Of a stretch of 64,000 bases of DNA, positions 23,301 through 32,694 are shown piece after piece (the first letter of the stretch is position 1; each line of letters opens with the position of its first letter). Source of the stretch: Tubiluchus corallicola (Eukaryota; Priapulida; Priapulimorpha; Priapulimorphida; Tubiluchidae); assembly GCA_030141605.1 (NCBI GenBank), contig JAQGDQ010000466.1, forward strand, positions 1 to 64,000, in the 5' to 3' direction. The notes under the pieces are model-generated. The model saw only the letters and a program-made list of their open reading frames with translations, had not been told where the DNA came from and searched no databases. The position numbers and the translations under genes were made by a program.

Positions 23301-23794
23301 AAAGGGCCTTAAAGATTTGGGAGGACTCTGCTGTTCTGATGCCAGATGGTCATTATCAAATGAATATCCCATTTAGGTCAGAGAACCCTCAACTGCCAGA
23401 TAATTTAGTCATGGCTGAAACACGTCTTGAGAATTTGCGCAAAAGGCTTCAACGAGACAAAGTTCTTCGTGAAAAGTATACACAAGAAATTACCACGCTG
23501 TTGGACAGTGGGCATGCTGAACCAGTCGAAAATAACGACATTGGAATACCCGGAAAGGTGTGGTATCTACCCCACTTTGCAGTTCACCAAGAATCTCGTC
23601 CAGAAAAAACCAGAGTTGTGTTTGATTGTCGAGCCAGTTTTGCAGGAACTACATTGAACAAGGTTGTTCTACAAGGACCTGACTTTACAAATAAGCTGCT
23701 GGGTGTATTGTTAAGATTCAGAGAAAATCCAATAGCAGTCACAGCAGATATACAGAAGATGTTTTATCAGGTGAGGATTCCTATGGTGGCCTGA
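20390..23794 (+). CDS. Gag-glycogenin-protease-RT fusion polyprotein (1,134 aa, truncated in RT)
   Basis: Residues 1-40: rest of the gag coiled coil. Residues 62-318: glycogenin-like GT8 domain, described separately. Residues about 408-590: DUF1759-like gag region (IELPVFDGNELDYTRFIRRF). Residues 638-700: Cys/His knuckles, including CKLCERFHSLQAC and CFNCLKPNHTSRAC. Residues about 770-900: A17-type aspartic protease with active site LLDNGS (785-790). Residues about 1000-1134: start of reverse transcriptase with VTADIQKMFYQV (motif A). The frame then ends at TGA 23792-23794, where about ten codons of RT are missing relative to the family and the frame shifts. Apart from the insert, the domain order is that of normal BEL/Pao. 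A continuous frame through gag, insert and protease suggests the fusion was translated recently. Confidence 0.9.
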   Translation: MKKNLDLERKRLEIDRKVQEAEAHAAIYAQFEEARSKRSDTFGKEKVTDWVNRVKGKDNAILDQVYVTLATNDTYAKSALVLAQTLKDSGTRRSLVIMVTQKGVSPALVTLLQDVFDEVEEIEEWRSGDNDAVLLQQHPELEVTYSKLYCWSLTRYNKGVFMESDTIVLQNIDELFQNEEFAAAPDVGWPDLFNSGVFVFKPSMGTYRQLISFAASHSSFDGGDQGLLNKFFSSWTRLSFVYNVTTASTYGYFLTLSEFRDRLKVIHFIGDIKPWHYSYDERTGAIVYSYGQGYAHKEEYVRRWWKIFSVKVKPFLSSYAHEEVLLSMNPHATEYKPEPKAEFDSVERASAPRCYRCCDPQMHAYPETTPRFDVRPHQTYNVSSPQMERTPLMIRQPHTGTASPLAYNFPLPSIELPVFDGNELDYTRFIRRFETTVENYTTDSVARLALLVQFCSEKVRKYIDCCLNMEPNIGYERAKQMLKERYGDEFIITQAWIRKITEFKIIKASEPEVLRDYADTLRCCFKSLAAMGHLAEINTQGNLAKIIDKLPVHQHATWRKEVYKIRASGKEPRITDVVKFVEMIAKVENDHIYRRKSQEIPERSKTKLRYNPVRNFASSSSLPQREDVDQSQQKQFPCKLCERFHSLQACPKFKHLSISERQEIVKQHSLCFNCLKPNHTSRACRSTRRCDVCKRKHSVFLHLRSEEQCKKLQGGQKTEVPKAPVPVPSVKEESTTPHQRFEKPGSNAQSGYIDIDANPGKGTALPILPVLVNIPGKQPIKTLALLDNGSTNTFCSEKLYQELGIKGRNDFLSLTTLQGKESKTPTKIVRLQVMPCDGSNCINLPIVFTRPSLMMDAESLPDVKHIERWPHLQDIDLPCKDNLHLDLGLLIGQDNPDALAPIEFRRGPLSAPWATKTRLGWTLDGPVGSNKQKTIWCNSIQTGSDDLEELVERFWKLESYTDETKFSIEDKRALKIWEDSAVLMPDGHYQMNIPFRSENPQLPDNLVMAETRLENLRKRLQRDKVLREKYTQEITTLLDSGHAEPVENNDIGIPGKVWYLPHFAVHQESRPEKTRVVFDCRASFAGTTLNKVVLQGPDFTNKLLGVLLRFRENPIAVTADIQKMFYQVRIPMVA
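20573..21343 (+). other. Captured glycogenin (GT8) glycosyltransferase domain inside gag
   Basis: Glycogenin starts glycogen by glucosylating its own tyrosine with UDP-glucose, needing Mn2+. In the 20390 frame, residues 62-318 follow glycogenin along its whole catalytic fold: VTLATNDTYAKSALVL, LQDVFDEV, KLYCWSLTRYNKGVF, the DxD position as MESD (163-165), TIVLQNIDELF, GWPDLFNSGVFVF, FDGGDQGLLNKFFSSW (220-235), the acceptor-loop STYGYF (Tyr250/252), VIHFIGDIKPWHYSYD (265-280) and the RRWWKIF end. Lys147, Asp221/224, His267, Gly270 and Lys273 match known active-site positions; the first DxD aspartate is Glu. There is no intron, whereas animal glycogenin genes I know of are split, so capture through mRNA is likely. 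The C-terminal glycogen-synthase-binding tail is absent. Not a normal part of any BEL gag known to me. Confidence 0.93.
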
Positions 23795-24320
23795 TGGGGA
23801 TTTGGAAAAGACGCCTAAAGTTTACAGAATGACTGTACATGTATTTGGGGGTGTATGGTGTCCGAGCATAACCACCTTCTCACTTCAAAGAACCGCCAAG
23901 GAGAACCGCAGTTTGTATGAAGAATCGGTCATCCAGACAATTCTTAGGAACTTCTATGTAGACGATTGTTTGTCCTCCTTTAAGACGAATGAGGAAGCTA
24001 TCCATACTGTTCAACAGTTATTAGAGCTTCTGCATCTCGGCGGATTTCACTTGACCAAGTGGAGCAGCAATAGTAAACAGGTTATCCAGTCCATACCCCC
24101 AGATGAAAGAGGAAAGCAGATCAAGGATCTAGATTTAGAAGCCAGCTCTTTACCCACTGAAAAGGTGCTCGGAATCTGCTGGAACATGGAAACTGACATG
24201 CTCACCATCCAGATTAAAGACAAGATCAAGCCAGCAACCCGTCGAGGACTTCTGAGCTTACTGTCTTCAGTATATGATCCGCTTGGTATGTATATTGAAT
24301 GCAAATATCCTTCAAGCTAA
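23795..24320 (+). pseudogene. BEL/Pao reverse transcriptase, C-terminal half (frame-shifted)
   Basis: After the break the RT continues with WWPDGDLEKTP, VWCPSITTFSLQRTAKENRS and the catalytic FYVDDCLSS (YVDD at 23955-23966), then LLHLGGFHLTKWSSN and LLSLLSSVYDPLG. It lacks about ten codons between motif A and the WW block, near 23785-23792, so the enzyme of this copy is probably inactive. A second break just after DPLG (about 24285-24300) moves the frame again. Confidence 0.88.
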
Positions 24321-25187
24321 GCTACTATTCCAAGAAGAATGCCGGCAAGGCAAAGGCTGGGATGATGAACTTCAGCCTCAAGTAAGGAGACAGTGGACAA
24401 ACTGGCTATCTGTGTTGCAGAATTTGCAAGCAGTTCAACTTGACCGCTGTTATACACCTTCACAGTTTGGAGATGTAGAGGTATACCAACTGCATCATTT
24501 TTCAGATGCCTCTGAAAAGGCATATGGAACTGTGACTTACCTTCGAATGACAAATTCATCTGGAGATGTATTATGCAGTTTCGTCATAAGCAAATCCCGC
24601 CTTGCGCCTTTAAGAGGTGGAATATCAATGCCTCGTCTGGAGCTTTCAGCTGCTGTGCTGTCAGCCAAGATAGATCACATGCTCAGGAAGGAATTCACCA
24701 TAAAACTAGCTGAATCAGTTTTCTGGACCGATAGCACCTCACTTTGGGATACATAAACAATATATCCGCCCGATATAAAACATTTGTGTCAAATAGATTA
24801 GCAATCATCCATGACTTGTCTTCACCACATCAGTGGCGTCATGTACCTGGAAATGAAAGCCCTGCCAATGATGCGTCTAGGGGTCTGCCTGCAGATAAAC
24901 TTGTAGCTGATACACTTTGGCTGCACGGACCTTCCTTTTTTATGAACCAGAAGCCAGCTGGCCATGTTTCAAAGTAGAAAGGGCAATAGAAATTTCTGAT
25001 CCAGAACTAAAGAAAAATCAGTCACAGGCTTATGCAGCTGTTTGTCAACATGATGATGTCATTGACAAGTTGTACCAACATTACAGTTCTTTCTACAGGC
25101 TAAAGAAAGCAGTGGCATGGTTGTTACGCTTCAGAGATCCTAAGAAGTAGGCCTGGAAATCAACCAATCCAGCAAGCAAGATCCAAG
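24300..25187 (+). pseudogene. BEL/Pao RNase H region and linker (frame-shifted)
   Basis: Pieces in successive frames: ILQAKLLFQEECRQ; then HHFSDASEKAYGTVTYL (RNase H Asp), MPRLELSAAVLSAK (Glu) and FWTDSTS (Asp) up to about 24745; then, after a one-base shift, NNISARYKTFVSNRLAIIHD and HVPGNESPANDASRG; then another shift near 24960 and one near 25145. The acidic residues of RNase H are visible, so decay is recent and by indels rather than by many substitutions. Confidence 0.85.
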
Positions 25188-26535
25188 TTGACAGTAGAAG
25201 AACTGAAAACCGCTGAGAATGCCATTATCAAGCACATCCAAAGATGTTACTTCTCTGAGGAATATGGAAGCTTGTCTATGGGACAACCGCTTCACAAAAG
25301 AAGTAAAATAGCTGCTTTAGATCCATACATCTTTACTGATGATACAATAAGAGTCGGTGGTCGACTCACTAGAGCATTTATCTGTGAGACTGCAAAGCAT
25401 CCAGTGATTATTCCCAAGGATCACCAAGTTGCCACTTTGATTATTAGAAACTGTCATGAACAAAACGGCCATGCCGGGCCAGAACACGTGGTGACACTTA
25501 TAAGGACTTCCTATTGGATTATTGGAATTAGGCCTCTAACTAAAAGAGTTCTTCGAGCCTGTCGCATTTGTCGTCGATTATTCGGGAAGTCGATGCAGCA
25601 AAAATGTCTGATCTCCCAGTAGATCGCATCACGGGAGGTCGTGCCTTCAGCTCAGTTGGCATAGACTGTTTTGGTCCCTTTGAAGTGGTCAGAGGAAGAA
25701 CAAGAGTAAAACGTTATGGTTGCATTTTTACCTGTGCCGCCATAAGAGCTGTGCATCTTGAAGTACTTGCCTCTATGGAGTCTGATTCATTTATCCAAGC
25801 CTTGCACAGGTCCATTGCTAGGAGCGGTAAACCTGACATACTAAGATCTGACAGGGGAACTAACTTTACTAGTGCCGAAAAGGAACTACGGCAATCATTA
25901 CAAGAGCTCGACCAAGAAAAGATCCCTGCAGCTTAAGACAGATGAACATCCAATGGATCTTTAATCCACCCACAGCTTCACACTTTGGAGGGTTTTGGGA
26001 ACGACTTATAAGATCCGTCAGGCGAATATTTGCGGGTGTGCTAAATCAACAGACAGTTGACGATGAGAGGTTAGCCACTCTCTTTTGTCTTGTAGAATCC
26101 ATACTAAACAGCAGACCGCTTACAGTCACGTCAAGTGATTTCAGAGATGCCGAACCACTAACTCCGAACCATATGTTATTATTGCACTCCAACTCTTTGC
26201 CAGCTCCTGGTATCTTCTCAATAGCTGACAGATACAAAAGAAAATGGCGCCAGACACAGTATCTTGCCGAAATTTTCTGGTCAAGATGGTATAAGGAATA
26301 CCTTCCAACATTGCAATCCAGAACAAGATGGCTTAGAAAGCATAACAACTTGAAAGTTGGAGATGTAGTTCTCATTTGTGATAAAGTTCCAAGGAATCAG
26401 TGGGTTCTTGGATGTGTTGATGATGTTCATGCCAGTGATGATGGGATTATTCGATCTGTTACAGTAAAAACCAGTAACAATGCTTCTTTAGTACGCCCCA
26501 TTGCTAAATTATGTTTAATTGAGAGCCTCGGATAG
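25188..26535 (+). pseudogene. BEL/Pao integrase (three frame segments)
   Basis: Segment one (to about 25600) holds the HHCC zinc finger: NCHEQNGHAGPEH and CRICRR. Segment two (25600-25936) holds FSSVGIDCFGPF and ILRSDRGTNFTSAE with the first two catalytic aspartates. Segment three (about 25940-26535) holds FGGFWERLIRSVRR with the catalytic Glu and the C-terminal domain ending GDVVLICDK...PRNQWVLG and RPIAKLCLIE. Frame changes near 25600 and 25935 break it. All D,D,E residues are still encoded. Confidence 0.9.
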
Positions 26536-26615
26536 AGGCTAGTTGTAATATTTTGTTATACTGTTTTGTTATAGGCATTATAAATAACTATTGTAAATGG
26601 AGTAAAACCCCATAT

Positions 26616-26625
26616 AAGGGGGGAG
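26616..26625 (+). promoter_or_regulatory. Polypurine tract before the 3' LTR
   Basis: Sequence AAGGGGGGAG-like (GGGGGGAG core) directly abuts the TG of the 3' LTR. In LTR elements this is the plus-strand priming site. Confidence 0.75.
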
Positions 26626-27019
26626 TGTTAAGGCCAGGGTGAACCTGACTTAATAAATTTTAATTTTGTAGCAAAGGTGGCTCCATCTAGTTAGAAAAAG
26701 TGTGGGCACTGACCTAGTTATGTTTGTCATTATGCTGTTCGGTTGAATTAGTGAACATGTCTTGTACAAGCTAGTGAAATTTTTCATTTAGATGTATGCC
26801 GCAACGATGTAAGTTTACTTCTATTAATTTTTATTTTTATTTTGATTTATTCATTGATTCATTATTCATTAACAATCTAACTAAATTAGCCAATGTTAGT
26901 CACCTTTACCTTTCTATTTTTTGTTTTGAAATTTTGCAGAAATAAAGATCAGTGGTTTACATGAAATTCACCTGAGACTTTTGAAGATTTGTTATAAATT
27001 CCTCTCAGAGACACTAACA
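26626..27019 (+). repeat. 3' LTR of the BEL/Pao element
   Basis: 394 bp, identical to the 5' LTR except T at 26967, and followed directly by the CCAAG target duplication. Confidence 0.97.
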
Positions 27020-28307
27020 CCAAGTATGTCTACTTTTTACACATGGATGGAATTACTATGGAAAGTAAAAAAGTGTGTTGATATAGCAGTTTTTTCTAAC
27101 AGTGCCCCCTTTATATAATGTCATTCATGATATTATCTCAGCTCGTGCGTTTTCATGAAATTTAGAATATAGATTTGTCACTTATAATCCAGCATATAGA
27201 TAGAAAAAATATTGAAAAACTACAAAAAAGGCGAATTTTGCTGATTTTTGTGAAATTTTAAAATGCCAGTACTAAATACTGAAACAGGCTCCAGCGAATT
27301 TTCTTTTTTATATTATTAGTGTGGATGATGGTTAACACATACATGAAAACCAGAAGTTCTGTAGCCCCGCAGTGGGCGAGTTATGAGCCTTACAACTTAA
27401 CCTCTCCCTGGACTCTTAACAAAGGGCCGAATTTAAAAAATCCCGTTCTCTGATACTATTAATAGTATGTCAGAAAAAGTTTGGATATCAAAAGACAATG
27501 TCTGGGTCTATGTACCAGCCAACTTACATCGACCCATCTATAAGAGTTTATACAGGAGAAAAAGTTAAAATAACCCCCCCAAAATAGCGATTTTTTGCCT
27601 CTTTTGAGGTCAATTTCTCTGCCAATAGTAGCTCGATCGATTTGATATCTTGATTACATGGTTTTGGGGGGTCGCTCTTCATGTTAGAAAAAAATGATAT
27701 AAATTCGTCACCCCTCATGTGCCACCTCCTGCATGGTGCTCTCGCGGACTCGTTCTTAATAGGTGAGAAATTAGACAAGAATATAAAAATTGTGTCGCTG
27801 TATATTGCTTTTTACGCTTTAACCTCTTTGCTTTATCTTGGTGTCATACCTGTCATTGCTTTTCTACTATACCCCTATAGTCATCCCGTAACGCATTCAT
27901 GTTATGTTGTTGGCTTTGACTTGTGCTGCTGAATCATTTCAAAATAACGTTTGTTGTTTGTTCAACATCTTCATCTTGCCTCGGAATAAAAAGTTTAGTA
28001 ATTATTAAAAATATTAAGTTAAAGGTACATATGTTTTGGTAGTCGTATTTTCGCCGAATCTTTGGATTCCTGACAGCTAATAAATACTTCATTAAATTTT
28101 AATTTAATTTTTAATTTTAATTAAGTTTCCGTTGCTATAGCTTTAGGTTAAATGCCAGTTGGGAATAAATAAATCGTTTTTCTTGTACGCAAAATACTGG
28201 TGTATGAATTCAAAATTATACGTTTTTTAAACAGTTAAGTTCCGCCATTATATACAGTCGGGCCCCCCTAATTTTTTTTTTTGGTGCACGACGCCCCTGC
28301 ATGGGTC

Positions 28308-29882
28308 CCACATGCACCAAAAACAAAGATCTCTGCAGATAATTTGGTTCTCAATAATGCAACCCATACAACGGCTGTAGTTGTTGATAACAACGCAGAA
28401 CTTCTTATGTTTCTTATTGCTTATGTTTTAATGCAGACTTGCATCATTGTCAGAGTCTCTCATTACATCAAACAGAGCAAAAGTAAAGAAAACCACTTTA
28501 TCACCAATAGACATTGCTGTCCTGACTGTTAGCTAGAAAGGGACTTACTGGAAGCGTTTATGATTATTAGAAAAACAGCATTTTAAGATTGTGCAAGGTC
28601 AAGATAATTCCAAATGGCTGCCGACGCAGCGTTAAAGTCAAAATAACTCAATCAGCAAACATTGTTGACTGCAATAATGTATTAACTGTACAGCTGATAT
28701 AAAAGTGCATGTGCTTGCTTACACATGGTTATGGTTGTCTCTCAAGATCTCGTGATTCCTTCCGCCACTCCTGAGATGACTGTGGAGACCAGCATTGCTT
28801 GAGACAGACTGCACAGAAAACGTTGTTGCGGGTGTTACCTTTGCTCGTCACAAATTGTTGCATGTCTTGATTGCGTTTGCTGGCTAAATTTTTCAGGTGA
28901 GAAGATTCTTCGCAACACAACTTGAATCTCACTGTATGTGATCTATATTTAGGAAAACCCTCCACATTTGTTCTAGCCATTTTGAAATTCTTTTTAAAAC
29001 GCGATTTTTAGCAAAATGAGCTTATTAGACTGCGATAATGTTAAATGCGAATAACATACTGGCATATAATCGAATTAAATCTTGGTCAAAGGTCATGAAG
29101 TAGGCGGGGCTTCTTTTATTTTTCTTTAGGATCCATCTGCTCCTATAATTTTTGAGCTAGGACCACAACATTTTGCCACGATCGATTGACGTCTGACCTA
29201 TGGGTCATGGGTTAAATTGTTCCCAGTTTCGATTTTGTTGTGTAGCACAGTTCACATGTAATCAAGCAACAACACGTATTCAATAAAGTATAAATTTCGA
29301 AAAAGGCTAGCATCTTTGCAAGGAAAATGTTTCGTAGCTTTTTTTGCAACATCTTCACTTTCTGACCACAACAGAAACACTGCCACCTTATTGTTTACTG
29401 TTGTTTTAAATGTCTAATTTTATAAAGTATGCTTTGTATTAAATAAAATATTCATTATAAAAAAGAACACTGTTCGAGGGTAGGATTTTTCCTTTAAAAA
29501 TATCTGCTTCTATTGGAGTAAGTGACTCTTGTCAGGATCGACTTTGAGGGAAGACGTTGGCATAAGACTTCGATTGAATCCTGTCTCTCCAGTAAATGGT
29601 AGTACCTAAGAAAAGTGCAAACAAAGTTAGAGTGGGTTTTGAATAAAATAGCTGCTGGACAATGGGATGGGACAGGGAGTAAGAGGAAGGACAGTTGTCA
29701 CGGGATGGACATTTAATGCTCTGAGTAGTATTTTTGTTTCTTGTGTAACCCATACAACATGTTTTGTCCACATATATTGCAATTTGTTAAATTAATGTTT
29801 ATGTTAATGGATTATATTATGCTATTGGAATGATGTCTTTTAGAGACAATAAATTACAAATTTTTTGGAAAATTTATTTCAG
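28308..29882 (+). other. Rest of GT49 intron 2, including an orphan 84-residue minus-strand frame
   Basis: Sequence between the hAT duplication and the exon 3 acceptor. A minus-strand frame with an ATG at 28980 (28729-28980) encodes a basic, Cys-containing peptide (MARTNVEGFPKYRSH..., FCAVCLKQC). I do not recognise it and would not call it a gene. Nothing else is evident. The whole of intron 2 is about 13.4 kb, of which 11.8 kb is transposon. Confidence 0.5.
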
Positions 29883-30199
29883 GAAACAACAATGACCCAA
29901 TGTACGATGAAAGATTCAGAGGTCGAGGGTTTGACAAAATCCAGCAAGCATTTGAAATGTGTCTACAAGATTACAGCTTCCATGTCTTGGACAACACTTT
30001 TCTTGTTCATAAGGGAATAAGGCCAACTGAAAAGACATGCCGATATGAAGTCTGCCAGCTCGAAAAGAAAAACTTGAGGCTTTATAACCAGTTTAAGATG
30101 GAAATTGCGTCACGCTACACGAAAGATCCATATTTGGTGAAAAGATGCAAAATAAAGCACTTTGCAAGAGGTTGTTTTCCACAAAGCAGAAACAAGTAA
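29883..30199 (+). CDS. GT49 glycosyltransferase (B4GAT1-like), last exon
   Basis: The acceptor TTTATTTCAG ends at 29882, and two bases complete the glycine codon left open by exon 2. It encodes NNNDPMYDERFRGRGFDKIQ, FEMCLQDYSFHVLDNTFLVH and HKGIRP, the C-terminal GT49 block (DERF...G.D+...A.E....Y.F.VL...F.VHKG), then a basic tail ending at TAA 30197-30199. Split phase and family order both support joining it to exons 1 and 2 across the transposon-filled intron. Confidence 0.85.
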
Positions 30200-30365
30200 A
30201 GTGAAACCAGTTTTGTGCTTGTTGTACCACTGAATCCGAGACAACATTGTAATGTTGCAGAATCTAGTCATTTGTAATTTGTAACATTTCCATAATAGGA
30301 TTTTAATGGTGACGTATAGTAGCAGGATCACAAGCACGGTTGATTTTATATAGTAGTAATTTACA

Positions 30366-30371
30366 AATAAA
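30366..30371 (+). promoter_or_regulatory. Candidate polyadenylation signal of the GT49 gene
   Basis: AATAAA about 165 bases after the stop codon. Position is reasonable for a 3' UTR, but the motif is common in AT-rich DNA. Confidence 0.35.
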
Positions 30372-32010
30372 TTGAGGTCTTACAGCTGACCAGATGTTTT
30401 TACATGCTTTGAAGTCTAAACAAAAACAAGCCGTAATGGTTTGAGTACATTTTGGGCGAGTATACATTCTCGTTGTCTGCCATGGTTTACGCAAAGTAAA
30501 AAATGAAAACGGGTGAAAGGGGATTATCGTTCTTGTTCCTGTTTGTTTCTGTTTTTAGAATTCTTCCCCTAAAGACAAAGGAAATTTCACTTTGACAGGA
30601 ACAACCCATCGAAGATGTACAAATGCTTACTTTAAAATTTTCAAATTTTGTTATTCGTACTTTTCATTTTTTGTAGGTGATGACAAATTATGTTGCGATA
30701 TTCAGTAACAAAACGAAAATGAACTGTAGGGAAATTGGCGTTCGAATTTGAAGAACAAGCGTCTATGAATTTGCATAGCAGACTTTACAGGCTAATGTGT
30801 AATGTAAATTAACTTTAAAAAAACAAAAATGTAAAGTTAAACCTTTCACTTATATTTTCTTACTTATATGAATTTTAATTTTAGGACTAACCACTATTAT
30901 TATTGTATCATTTAGAAGTATGTTATTACACGTATCATTAATTTATTTATTTGTAGACCTATTAGATTTTAGGTGAGCTGTTGGCACAGTTGTAAAAGTT
31001 ATTGTATTACTCCATAATAACGTTTCTTTGATTATAATTTGTTTGATTAGAAATTTATTCGCTTGTTTAGATTGTTGTTACCATTAGCAAAATTGTAGTT
31101 GTTTCCATACTTCAAAATTTATTTTTTGTAAATTCAATCAACAGCATTTAATTACAAGTGGATTGTTAATAAATTTTTATTAATCTATAACCTGACAAGT
31201 AAATTTTCACCGTCGGCTTAGCCATATTTAAACACTATGACAAAACTGAAAATATTTCATTTCTTCATATAATCAAAACTTAACTTTACCTTCTGTACTC
31301 TGGTCTGGCATTTCTGCTCTGTCTGTAACACCAGGAAGATAGAAAATATTTAAAAAAGGAGCTACGCTTTGTGTTTTATGATTCTCGAAGTCAGTACGCG
31401 GTGCTTCTAAATTGCGCTAATCTATCCACATTACAGGTGCCAAGGTGCAAATCTATAGCTAAAATAACATATAAAATGTTTAGTAAACATGGACGACCTT
31501 ACAAATAATCCTTGTAACCGTGTCCAAAGGTCAAGAAATAATCTTTTAGTTATTTTTTTCACGTTTAGTCAATCTTTCACGTTTCTGAATCGCAGCTTTT
31601 GGATAATAAACTTTACAAGTTTATGTAAATACAGTTGGACCTACTGTTCAACAGTAGGACTGTGTGAGGACAGTGGTTAACATTTTGTTTCTGTCTAATC
31701 TGATTGAACACTTATAAGTAAATTTGAACTCTGTAGAGCAACGCTTTATGATAAATTTTTACACGAAATCAGTATTGCCTAATTTGAGTGTTCATTTTTT
31801 ACAGCTATATTGTAATGTGTATTTAAAAAGTATTAAATGTAGTGATATAGGTATTTAATTTAATTACATTAAAAGAGATCATTATGGCTAGTGTTTTTAT
31901 GTAAATAATAAACTGAAAATAAATGTTTGCTTACGTTTTTGGCTGTTTAATAGTAGCTATCCTGTTAATATGCTGCAGAAAAAAACTAATTATTTATAAT
32001 TTCAGGATTA
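30372..32010. other. No gene seen
   Basis: AT-rich intergenic sequence between the plus-strand GT49 gene and the minus-strand methyltransferase gene. Short frames (for example 31489-31680) have no recognisable family. Confidence 0.4.
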
Positions 32011-32095
<85 letters not shown>

Positions 32096-32125
32096 TATTA
32101 TTATTATTACTATTATTATTATTAA
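32011..32125. repeat. Trinucleotide microsatellite (ATT)n(ATC)n(ATT)n
   Basis: About 115 bp of ATT/TTA repeats with a central block of about 18 TCA/ATC units. Open frames through it (poly-Ile, poly-Met) are artefacts of the repeat. Confidence 0.95.
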
Positions 32126-32679
32126 TGATAGAATAAATACAATTGTTGAATTTGAAACTAAATTTGGCCCAACACCGGAAATGTGAAAAGTTTTATGGAT
32201 TTGAACCTGAGACATAGCGATGCCTTCAAGATGTCCCTGATTCAAATCTGATCCAGCTTTTTCCTATTTCCTGTTTTGGGGAAAATTTGGTTTCAAAATT
32301 CAACAATGGTGGATTTGTTCCATCATTGCAGAAAAACCTTCTGAACAGATTTCTTTTTGAAACAACTTGTGGGGTTTTCTGCAGAATGTCTTCTTTGAAT
32401 CTTTGATATGTATCCAGGATGAGGTTACTGAACGAACATTTCATTGAGTGGTGAATATGTGTGCTGCCTTTGAAAGATTTCCGCGCAGTTTGCAGAAGCG
32501 TGCATAAAATATCATGAACATTGCCATCTCTTCATGACTTCAAATGACCAGAAATTACTAAAATATTACTAAAACATAGTTTCATTACTGTTGAAGTTAC
32601 ACATCAAACAGTTTATGCTCTGAAATTCTACAATGTTGTCAAATTCTGACTACCATGTGGTTATGAAATAAGCAATTGT

Positions 32680-32685
32680 TTTATT
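32680..32685 (-). promoter_or_regulatory. Candidate polyadenylation signal of the FkbM gene
   Basis: AATAAA on the minus strand starting only about ten bases after the TAG stop at 32695-32697. If used, the 3' UTR would be very short. Confidence 0.4.
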
Positions 32686-32694
32686 GACGAAAAA

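Larger units (their letters stand above)
18954..27019 (+). mobile_element. BEL/Pao LTR retrotransposon carrying a captured glycogenin domain
   Basis: Two 394-bp LTRs (TGTTAAGG...CACTAACA) flank an internal region with SAP-containing gag, a glycogenin-like insert, the DUF1759-like gag region, CCHC knuckles, aspartic protease, reverse transcriptase, RNase H and integrase, all on the plus strand. A 5-bp target duplication CCAAG lies at 18949-18953 and 27020-27024. The two LTRs differ only at 19295 (C) versus 26967 (T), implying a young insertion. The pol part is broken by a deletion and about seven frame changes, and gag has an in-frame stop, so this copy should not be self-sufficient. It sits inside the hAT element, so it arrived after it. 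Confidence 0.95.
16521..28299. mobile_element. Non-autonomous hAT transposon, split by a nested BEL/Pao element
   Basis: The ends are 15-bp inverted repeats with one mismatch: CAGTGGCGTCGTGCA at 16521 and the reverse complement of CAGGGGCGTCGTGCA ending at 28299. They are flanked by a perfect 8-bp target duplication CATGGGTC (16513-16520 and 28300-28307), diagnostic of hAT. Removing the nested retrotransposon (18954-27019 and one 5-bp duplication) leaves about 3,708 bp. The remaining open frames (longest 163 residues at 17662-18153) show no transposase motif, so I call it non-autonomous. Subterminal sequences with CCCACTGCGGGG-type motifs occur near both ends (17360 and 27367) in opposite orientation. 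It lies entirely inside GT49 intron 2. Confidence 0.88.

Noticed and set aside
28729-28980. 84-residue Cys-containing minus-strand frame as a gene
   Set aside because: Has an ATG but no recognisable family, no splice context and no second copy in the window.
31923-32245. Poly-Ile and poly-Met frames
   Set aside because: Translations of the ATT/ATC microsatellite on both strands.
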